In this document: positions 55,025-64,000 of the stretch, piece by piece
How positions within the stretch are numbered: the first letter of the stretch is position 1
Layout: every line of letters starts with the position of its first letter
Assembly: GCA_038503035.1 (NCBI GenBank)
Contig: JAVSML010024318.1
Span: 271,891-335,890, forward strand
Source: Crocodylus rhombifer
Lineage: Eukaryota > Chordata > Crocodylia > Crocodylidae
DNA: 64,000 bases
Direction of reading: 5' to 3'
The notes under the pieces: generated by a model
Database searches by the model: none
Seen by the model: the letters and a program-made list of their open reading frames with translations, nothing else
What the model was told of the DNA's origin: nothing
Translations under genes and position numbers: made by a program

Positions 55025-55425
55025 GAGAAGTAGGGCTAGAAGGGATCTCCAGACCGCCTCATCTAGTGCAACCCCTTGCCTGAGGCAAGATCATCCCTAT
55101 CCAAGCCTTCCCATGCAACCATAATCCATGCTCTACATAAAACTACTGTCAACCCTGACACAACATAGACCTAACACCCCAACCTGCCACAGGTAAAGTA
55201 GAGGAACTGTGACAACCTGCTTCTATGAAATGCAGTCAATATATGCTCAACAGGTCACGGGTAGAGGGCCACGTACCCCAAGCTACAGAGAAAGGCAAAC
55301 CCCTGCCCCCTCCCCCCCGTCTGTATTTGACCACGGGGTAGAGTTCCTTCCTGACCCCAGATATAGAGATTGGTCAGACCCTGAGTGAAGGGGCAAGACC
55401 CTCGAGCCAGAATCCTCCAACTTTG
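55025..55425 (-). mobile_element. CR1-like LINE 3' region, antisense
   Basis: The text from GAAGGGATCTCCAGACC through GGTCAGACCCTGAGTG is typical of reptile CR1 3' regions read in antisense. It is the uninterrupted counterpart of the copy at 39925-40570. Upstream of GTPBP8 coding exon 1. Confidence 0.7.
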
Positions 55426-56059
55426 CTCTTAATAGAATTGGCACAACCCAGTTGAAGCTTTAAAACACCCACCAAACACATACAACAGAAAATACTTGCC
55501 TAATAATAAAGGGGAAGACTACTGGCATGCCAGGCACTGTGCAGCTAGAGAAAGAAAAACCCTGAGTCTGGCGGAGACTAGGCCAGGGGCTGTCACCCTT
55601 GTTAGACTTCAGCCTCCCCACTTGGAAAGTGCCAGCTCTTGGCTTCCACTTGTTTTCTTCTCCTTGACTAGGGAAAAACACGGGAGCTGCTCCTCTGGGG
55701 CACGGAGCCCACAGTGGGTCAGAACACTGTTGACACTGGGGGTTATTTGGAACCTTTGGGTTCACATGGCCTATCACAGGGCGACGCTGTGCGGGCGCTG
55801 CCACCCCTGGGAGAGGATCTTGGGAAACCCGGTTGTTACCAGCAACCTTCAGCTCCCTGACAAGGGTCCAAAGAGGATGGAGCTGGACTGCTCTCAGTGG
55901 TGACAGATCACAGAAGGAGCAATGGGCTCAAGTTGCAGCAAGGGAGGGTTGGGGTGGATAGTAGAAAGAACGCTCTCACTGGAAGAGGCTACCCAGAGAG
56001 CCGGTGGGATCTCCTCCCCTGGAGGTTTGTAAGACCCGGGAAAACAAAGCCCTGTTAGG

Positions 56060-56620
56060 GTTGATACAGCTGGCGCAGGGCCTGCATGAGCCGCCCGCTG
56101 AAGGGCCTCCCAACCCTCCTTTGCTACGATGCGCTCCCGATGAAGCTCCAAGCATCGGGAGCGCGCAGCCAGGGACGCGCGAGCAGGGGGCTGAGCGGGG
56201 GCCTCCGCGCGTGCCCGACAGCGCGACCTCCCACCTAACACTCACCTCCACCCGCGGCCTCAGCTCCGCCCTCCCCCGCTTCACGTGCCCGGGGGGCGGT
56301 GTCTGGAGCCGGCGGTGGGCTCGGGCCTCGCCTCGCCCCGCCCCGCAGCAGCCGGGGCCGGGCTCCTCCTCGCGCCGGGCGGGCAGAGGAGGCCGCTGCC
56401 GGTCGGACGGGCCTGTGTGTCTCTCCCTCCCCTTGTACGCGGGCCCCAGCGGGGCGGCGGCTCTGCCCAGTCCCCTCGATACCGGCGCCTTCCGCCTCAG
56501 CGCGGCCCTGGGCTCCCTCCGCTTTCCCTCTAGAGGGGGCAAAGCTGCGCCAGGCCTCGCCTCGGTTCTCTCCTCTCCTCTTTTCTTTGGGGGGGGCGGA
56601 ACCCTTTAAGAGCGGTTGCA
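56060..56620 (-). promoter_or_regulatory. CpG island, likely GTPBP8 promoter/first exon
   Basis: A dense CpG region about 1.7-2.3 kb upstream of the first coding exon. The exon acceptor at 54355-57 needs an upstream donor, most economically here. I could not fix the donor. A second gene starting on the plus strand cannot be excluded, but no supported frame was found. Confidence 0.55.
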
Positions 56621-57640
56621 GCTTCTGGGAACATTGGTGTGGGCTTGGGGAAGGGGAGGGGCTGCCTCCTATCTTGATGTTCCCACCAGCTCCTGCCTGC
56701 CCATGTTTTCCTAGCCCTTCTCCAGTCATGTCTCAGCAGTTTCGCTGGGTGGTGTCCACTGGCTCCTCCAACTCGTTTGAGGGCCAGTGTGCCCTACTCA
56801 ATGTTTCCCACCCCCAAGCACTTGTTATCAAGCTCTCACCCTCCCTGGCCTCCCTGCTATTGTTTCAAGTTGTCCCCAGAGCTCCGTTGATGCACACCTG
56901 ATAGTCCCGTCCCCCCATCCTGTGGTTAGAGGAGGCTACAGTTCTTTCAGCTATGCCCATGATCTTCCCATGGATCATACCAGCCTGCCTCTCTCTGCAC
57001 CCAGCCTGGACAGTGCACAGGGAAGGAGCAGATTGTTCCCTCTGCTATCCTCTTTGTTCAGGGTGTGAGCCCCCCACACTTGCTGCAGGCCACATATACC
57101 CCACTCTAGAGACAGAAGGTTTAATTTCCTGCTGAGCTTTTCCTTGGTGCTGGTCACTGGAGGATCCACGTGTTTCACAGACATGAAAGAACGTGTTCTT
57201 ACCGCATTTTTCTGCGGCAGTGGGGGTATGAGCTCCATTGTGCAGATGGTGAGGCCTTGAAAATGTGAGAGGGGATCTTCAGAAACAAAGGCATAGAAGA
57301 ACCTGAATGTATTTGTGAAGTATGAATGCACAGGATGACTAGAGATGACTAGTGAGACGTGGCTATGATCCTTGGATGCAGCAGAGCTATCTTTGGCAGC
57401 AATCGAGAACATCACTAACCTCATGCCAGATATTTGTACGAATTTTGTGATCCTAGGGTGTCACAGAGCTGTTTTCCATAGTGAGTTAGGAATTTTGACA
57501 GCAGCACAAAGGCTTCCAGATAGGTGCTTTTTAAGACACTTGCAGAAATAAGTACAGGGCTGTCAATCACAGTGGTGATTTCTCCAGCTCCTACTTTGCC
57601 CAGCCCTCCAGGGAGGCACGTGACTGGAGCCTCACAAACA
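56621..57640. other. Spacer with no recognised feature
   Basis: Unique-looking sequence between the CpG island and the CR1 fragment. Open frames here have no domain-like features or splice support. Confidence 0.4.
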
Positions 57641-60087
57641 GAACATGCAACCAGGCACGCTTCTAGGCCCAGCATGCAAGTTAGCACAGGAGTTCGCACA
57701 GGAGGGCAGGCAGAAGGGGTATGAGGCTCCAGGCAGGGAGCCTGCAGGGAATGGCCTGCACAGTAGTAGCCCAGACCACATGGTGGTTCTGGATGTGTTG
57801 CACCCTGAAGCTCCACCCTGCACCTGGACCCCCCTGCTCTGGTACTACCGGGGTCTCCACCCAAAGAGAGCCCATGTTTCCAGCCTCTACCTAAATGGAG
57901 CCTGCGGTCCCTGCCCCGACCTGGGCAGGACCCCTGCCCCAGCCTTCACTCAGATGGAGCCCTGGCTTCCTGTGGAGGCTGCCTGGCACAGATGCAGGCA
58001 GCTGGGTCTGGGAGCACTGACAGCTCCCCTTGTGGGATGTGCTCAACAGTGGAGGCTCTGGAGTGCCAGATAAGGGAACACCAGGCAATGGTGCAATGGC
58101 TGCGAGCCACTAGAGATGCAGAACGATAACTGGACACCCACTTCCAGGTACTCCACTCAACAACTGACGATGCCTTGACAGAAATAGAGAGCCACCGTGA
58201 GGTCCAGTCAGGGGTTGCCTGGACATAGGTAGTCTCTGGCTGTAGGAGGCACTGCACCAGGGAAACCGTTCCCCTGGAGCTCCACAACCGTTTTGAACCC
58301 CTCACACTAGTTGAACCAGCCAAACTTCCAGCCCCAGCATATGAGAAAGGAGGGCCATGAGCAACTGTGCCCAGAACAAGACGCAGAGTAGCTGTGGTGG
58401 GCAATTCGCTCCTGAGGGGGACAGAGGGTGTAATCTGTCGCCTCGACCCTGTAGCCCATGAGGTTTGCTGCCTCCCTGTGACTTGTTTCCATGATGTGAC
58501 TGAGAGGATCCCCAAACTCATCCAGCCCTCAGATCACAATCTCATGCTACTCATTCAGATGGGCACAAATGACATGGTGTGGAGCAATCCTGGCCAGGTC
58601 ATGCATGATGACTACAGGGCTCTGCGGGCTGGGCTCAATGGTCTAGGGGCTCAGGTACTTTTTTCCTCGATCCTCACAATCACAGGTCATGGGCCCTGGA
58701 GGGATAGGTGCATTAGTGAGGTGAACAGAAAACTTTGGCAATGGTGCCATTGTGAGGGGCTTGGCTAAGATTGCTTGGGGACGGGCAGTCAATCAACAGT
58801 TCTAGTCCAGGTCATGCCAATCACAATGGTAACAGTTTAGTAGCCCAAGGGAACCCATTTTGAAGAGAGCCCAAGGAAAGGTCACATCCCTTCACATAAG
58901 AAAGCCTAAGGCTTCCCATGGCAGACTCAACTGCCTGTACACAAATGCCAGAAGCTTGGGTAACAAGCAAGAGGAGCTGGCCCTTCTCCTGACCAATAAA
59001 TTTTATGACCTTGTAGGGACAACAGAGACTTGGTGGGACTCCTCCTATGACTGGTTGGTAGGTATAGAAGGCTATACCCTCCGCAGGAGAGATTGTGTTG
59101 GGAAGAGGGGTAGGAGTGTAGCTCTCTATGTCAAGGAGCAGTACACTTCCCTTCAAACTAAGTTCACTAACTATGGAGGGTGCCTTGAGACTCGCTGGGT
59201 TAAAATACGGGAGAGAGTATGGGGAAGGGGATATACTTGTAGGAGTCTGTTACAGAAGAATCAAGAAGATCTGGATCTTGAATTCAATAGGGAACTGGCC
59301 AAGGCTGCATGTTCCCGATGTATGATCATCATGGGAGACTTCAACCTCCCTGACATCTTGTGGGAAGAGCACATGGCCAGGTCTGATTGGTCATGAAACT
59401 TCCTCACCTGCACTGACGACCTGTATCTGATGCAAGACGTCTATGGGCCAACTAGGGGAGAGGCACTGCTAGATTTGGTTCTGGCCAAAGGGGTTGATCT
59501 GGTGAGTGACCTGAGGATTGAGGGCAAGCTTGGTGATAGCGACCATGATTTGATTACTTTCTCTGTCCAACACAGGGTGGGCAAATCCCTCAGTAAAACA
59601 GAAATCCTCAACTTTGGGAAGGTTGACTTCCACAACCAGGAGACTGGTCAGCCAGACACTAAGAGACCGTGGCCTTCTAGAAAGGGGAGTCCATGAGGAA
59701 TGGTTGTTCCTAAAGAACTCAGTCCTCAAAGCGCAAGGGAAGTCCATCCTGTCCTGCAAGAAATGCAGTCAGAAGGCAGGGAAGCCCCCTTGGCTCAACA
59801 GGGAACTTCTGGGTCTCCTAAAACAAAAAAGAGAAGTCTACACCAGAGGGAAAACTGGAATCATCACCAAGGAGGACTACTTAGCACAAGCCCACACCTG
59901 TAGGGAATGGTCCAGAAAAGCCAAGGCAGCAATTGAACTCAGGCTAGCCATGGGAATCAAGGATAACAAAAAGTCCTTCTTCAAATACATGGGAAGTTGG
60001 AGGAAGAACAAAAGCAACATTGGCCCCCTGTGAGATCAAATGGGGCAGCTGACATCTGACACCCAAGAAAAAGCTGATTTCCTAAAC
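57640..60087 (+). mobile_element. CR1 LINE 5' part: ORF1 (coiled coil and esterase) and ORF2 endonuclease, decayed
   Basis: ORF1 remnants: a charged coiled-coil stretch with stops near 58050-58200, then an SGNH-esterase-like domain at 58367-58768 with VVGNSLLRG and LLIQMGTNDM. ORF2 remnants: an endonuclease domain from 58920 with LNCLYTNARSLGN, TETWWDSS, IIMGDFNLPDILW and LGDSDHDLI, then a frameshifted linker (59614-60033). Stops and shifts mean it is dead. Translation ends where the foldback element at 60088 begins; no reverse transcriptase is seen. Confidence 0.88.
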
Positions 60088-61695
60088 CAGGGGTGGGCAA
60101 AATACAGCCCACAGGCCAGCTCTGGCCCACCAGGCCATTCTATCCCGCCCATGGGGACCCTAAAAAATGTAGAACATTTATATTTATCTGCCCCTAGTTC
60201 CTATCAAAGAAGACAGGAGACAGGGGCAGTAGGACCCAGGGTAAGCCCTGGCAGGCTCCTGCAACAGCAGGCCCCCCTGGTCCTTCCCCCCGCCCCAGCA
60301 GGGGAGCAAGCCTGCTCAGAGCAGGGGAAAAGCAGCCTCCCCCACCTTGTGGCCAGTGCTTCCTGCTGCATCCGCTTACTGCCTGCACGGAGCTGTCCTG
60401 CCTCTCCACTGCATCACCACTGCCCTATGGGGCTGTGGTGGCAACGGAAAGCTGACACAGGTAGCCCTGCACGGCTCCAAGAGGCTTCAGCATGGGGCAC
60501 TAGCTACGGGGAAGGGAAATGGCCGTTTTCCCCTCATGCTGAGCACCAGCTTGTTCCTCAGAAGTTGCTGCTCGGTGTGGAGGAAAGTGGACTCCTCACT
60601 CACCGCTGCCAAGCAGTGTTTGCTGCGGCCACCCACCCGGAGCCCACAACATGCTAGGCTGTGGTACAGCTGCTTCACTACCACCTGTGTGCTGCCCAGT
60701 GTGGCAACAGCAGAGCAACCACTGGGCAGCACAGAGGCGGCGGTGAAGCAGCTGCACCACAGCCTAGCAAGGCGTGGGCTCGGGGCAGGTGGCTGCAGCA
60801 AACACTGCCTGGAGGCAGTGAGCGGTGGGGCTGCTTTCTTTCATACTGAGCAGCAGCTTTTGCTGAGCTGCTGCTGCCATGCCTCAGCCCTGAAGGGCAA
60901 GCCCGGAGCTGGCAAAGGGCCCAGGCTAGCAGTAGCAGCAGGAAATGAGCTGGTGCATTGGTGTGGGGGGGAAAATGGCCGCTCCTTTTCCACGTGGCCA
61001 GCACCCCATGCTGAAGCTGCTTGGAGCCTGCACGGGGCTGCCTGTGCCTGCTCTCCATTGCCACCGCCCCGCTGACCCACAGGGTGGCAGTGATGTGGTG
61101 GAGAGGCAGGACAGCCCCTGCCGGCTGTGAGCGGCTGCCAGCTCCCCCCTCTCCCTGCTGTTGCAGGCCAGCCCGGCTCCCCAGACTCCAGCCAGCCCAT
61201 GGCCTGTGCGCCAACTGCCCAGCTCTGGGCCCTACCAGTGCCAGCCCTAGGATGCTCTTGCTTCCTTCCTCTCCCCTCCAGCTGCTTTCCCCACCTTCCT
61301 GCCTGACCACTCTGCGCTACATGGCTCCCATACCCACATCCATGCCCACACACACATCCACACAAACCCCCATATGGAATCACTTCTGCATATACACTAA
61401 AAATGCCTACAAATCAGGACAAAAATATGTATTTTTAATTACATTAAAATATATTACTATGGGTGTTTTTAGTATGTAATTTGTTTTTCTTTCCCCTAAG
61501 ATGACAAACCCTCTTCCCCAAAGGAGTACTGCCAGGGGCAAGGGGAGAGATGTCCAGTGGCAAAGGTCAGAGGTTAGGGGCAGGACTTCCAGCCCCAAGA
61601 TGGCCACCAGGGGGCAGGACACCTGCCATGCAGCACTCAACAGCTTGGCAAAACTTGGTAAGCGGCCCTCTGCTGGAAATAATTTCCTGCCCCTG
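60088..61695. mobile_element. Foldback hAT-like non-autonomous element, 1608 bp, inserted in CR1
   Basis: Ends are CAGGGGTGGGCAAAAT and AAATAATTTCCTGCCCCTG; the flanks TCCTAAAC and CCCTAATG agree at only 5 of 8 bases. The core folds back on itself: GGCTGTGGTACAGCTGCTTC at about 60657 pairs with GAAGCAGCTGCACCACAGCC ending at 60764, and pairing extends outwards to about 60391 and 61116. AGAAGTGATTCCATA, in reverse orientation near 61373-61387, is shared with 2611-4016. No transposase. Confidence 0.85.
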
Positions 61696-64000
61696 CCCTA
61701 ATGTCAATGAAATCTGTGAAATCCTTTGTGAGTGCTTTTGTGATGTGTGTCAGTGATTACAACATCATAGAGCAGAAGTGTGGTGCTGGTAAACTGTAGG
61801 AGTAGAAAGAGGTTTTCTTTTTCCAGTCAGAGATGAGAGATGAATGAAGATTTAGGAGGCCACCCGGAGGTTGCTGCTAATGCTCTGTGGTAACATAACT
61901 ACCTTCTGGATAGTCACGGTGGATCCAGGAACCAGAAACTGCACGGCTTACCTAATATTTTTAATCAGCTTGAGGAGTGACTTCACATATATGAACTTTT
62001 TGCATGTAAAAGTATCCATCAATCAAGGTAACTAATGGCTGGATTGACTGTGCAACAGCAGCAGAGCAAGCTGGTCACACACATACATGTGTATCACTTG
62101 CCAGTGTCCCATGACCATGCTCTGCAGGACCAATTCCAAGGGTAACAGTGGAGTTCAAACCATACAGCCCCTCCAGACCTTTGCTTCTCCCATGAGGTCA
62201 TAGTTAAGGCCACCTGCTGTAGGGGGTATAATGCAGACAGACATTCCTGGGGAACTCAGGGGTATTTCAGAATTGTGCAGAGGCCACCAAGGAGCTATCA
62301 CATGGCAGCAACTACTCATCACAACCAGCCACACTTGACTTGACCTTCAACCCTCTTTTAGTTTTCACTCTCCGATTCATTTTGGTCTCCTGACCAAGAC
62401 AGCTTTTTCCTTCAGTTAGTTGGATATCTAGCAGGACACAGAAATAACTGACTGGGGTCTTGGACAGAAGACCATGATCACTGCAGTGAAAGGTGAAGAC
62501 ATCTTGCTGCAAACCATCATTGTTTTAGAGTCAGAATAAATCTAGTTCAGAAATGCAGTTTATCATTAAGGTGGCCAGACACTTCTCATTTTAACAATTG
62601 ACAATAGGATCTTTATAACCTTGTCAAAATGTAACTATCTGGTCTAAGATTTTTCTGACTGTCAGCCTTGCTTTGCTTTGCTTTTATTTGCCTGTTATCC
62701 AAGATACATCAGTTAAAATTATTTAGCCATTTTCAGTAAGGTCAGATGAAAATATTTGGTTTGAACATTGTTAAAACTTTTATGCTGCTTACACTGAAAA
62801 GCTCAAACTCCTGGTATTGTAGAAAAAGCCCAAAGTCTGGCAGTGGGTGTTACACTCATGGTAGGAATGGGCCTTTGGCTGTCCCTGTCAAAATCTGCCC
62901 AAATTTGGCCTAGGGAGAAATTGCTGCAAAACCTCAATTCACACATGCTTCTTGGAGCCTTGCTAGAGTTTACTAGCAGCCCAGCTTGAGACCCTGTGTT
63001 TGGAGTGGTAAAAGAATTGAATTCTAACAGCAGCAGCTGAATTCACTGAGCTGAGAATTCACTGAGAGAAACATCAAAATATAGAGGTCTGTGTAATGCA
63101 ACTGGTTCTGAGAATGGCTGCAAGTTAGCCCTGAAAGTTGGAGCACAGGTCTGCCAATTTATGGGTTTTATTCCTCAGTACAGTGAGATGAGATAATTCT
63201 TCCACCTCATCTCAGAGGAGCACTGGGAACCTTAAATCACGGTAATGTTTCAAAAGCACTCAGACACTGTGGTGGGTCCAGCCTTGAACGTCCAGGAGGA
63301 TATTACCAAATCACTTTATCCTGTGTCAGGTTTGGATGGTGTGCAGTGTATACAGCCTGGGGCACGCGCCGAAGGAGAAGTATATGAAGAAGAGTAGCAC
63401 AGCTACCAGCTCCATTCAGCCTGTGCCCAGAAAGAGGCGGGGGTGGGAGAAGTTATGGAGACAACAGAAAGTGATTGTGTAACTAGAGACTATATGATGA
63501 TGCAGACACACAAAGCAGCCTTGATTCTGGCTTTGCCCAACTTCTGCACACCTGACTTTTCACCTTTTTAATATGGTTGGTTGTGACCCCTGCCCTCTCC
63601 TCGCCCCCCATCTTTCTCTAATATCTTGATGGAATTGAGACAGTTAATAATCAGTGAGAGGAGCTTCCTATGAAATGCTGATCTTTTCCCCAACTATACC
63701 CTACCAAAAAACCACACAGGGTCATTAGCTTTCAGGCCCTCCCTTCTCATGTGCTCTTATATGAGAGACATATGACCACAGGCTCTTACTTTAGTCGCAT
63801 ACTGAACCTGCCTGCTATAGGCTTTCAAATAAATGTACACCCATCCTGTCAGCAGGTCAGACTAGTGGCTGGTTGCTGTCACCAACAAACTAGTGAGCTG
63901 TCTATTTGTGGTATTCAAATATCCCATTACGCTGGTGTCTAAACATCTTGCAGCATTTAATGCACTGACTCTCACAACAGCCCTTATGCCCTGTGGGTTC
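61696..64000. other. Intergenic right flank
   Basis: No supported gene. The first few dozen bases may continue the split CR1. Around 63150-63270 the string CACTGGGAACCTTAAATCAC and AAAAGCACTCAGACAC recall a MIR/CORE-SINE tail. The rest looks unique. Confidence 0.45.

Noticed and set aside
55976..56901. Overlapping frames of 160-200 codons on both strands in the GTPBP8 CpG island
   Set aside because: Stop codons are rare in CpG-rich sequence; composition is Pro/Arg/Gly-rich with no recognisable domain or splice support.
60040..61383. Several frames of 100-240 codons on both strands
   Set aside because: They lie inside the palindromic core of the foldback element; frames appear on both strands because the DNA is GC-rich and inverted.

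Overview
The window is vertebrate nuclear DNA, most likely from a crocodilian (a turtle is the main alternative). Evidence: multi-exon genes with GT-AG introns, CpG-rich promoters, many CR1 LINE copies with reptile-type 3' ends, abundant hAT-type MITEs with 8-bp target duplications, and old MIR-like SINE remnants. No LTR elements, tRNA/rRNA genes, CRISPR or bacterial-style operons were seen.

Four protein-coding genes were assembled exon by exon, with every intron phase agreeing. (1) 668-24770, minus strand: a divergent third member of the SPIRE actin-nucleator family (KIND, four WH2 segments, Spire box, FYVE-like zinc finger), 16 coding exons, about 627 aa. (2) 26670-35430, plus strand: NEPRO (C3orf17 orthologue), 9 exons, 528 aa. 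(3) 38765-42927, minus strand: TAF13, 4 exons, 124 aa, near-identical to mammalian TAF13. (4) 46353-54315, minus strand: GTPBP8 (mitochondrial EngB-type GTPase), 6 coding exons, 287 aa, probably with a non-coding first exon in the CpG island near 56.1-56.6 kb.

Layout. 0-25 kb is the SPIRE-like gene, with introns full of DNA-transposon remnants, including a decayed 1.86-kb hAT with transposase fragments. At 26.3-27.0 kb is a GC-rich, probably bidirectional promoter with an array of CRE-type sites inside NEPRO intron 1. NEPRO and TAF13 converge on an unremarkable 3.3-kb spacer. TAF13 intron 3 is a nest of CR1 and hAT insertions, and the TAF13 promoter carries three tandem ~110-bp units. From 43.3 to 64 kb lie GTPBP8, its CpG island, a long 5' CR1 fragment (ORF1 esterase and ORF2 endonuclease) split by a foldback transposon, and a quiet right end.

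The genes do not form a pathway: they cover actin nucleation, nucleolar RNA biology, TFIID and mitochondrial ribosome assembly. The most interesting items are the SPIRE-like paralogue beside NEPRO, the hAT foldback family (two 1.4-1.6-kb copies with ~300-bp internal palindromes plus a 186-bp deletion derivative), and the tandem promoter units of TAF13.
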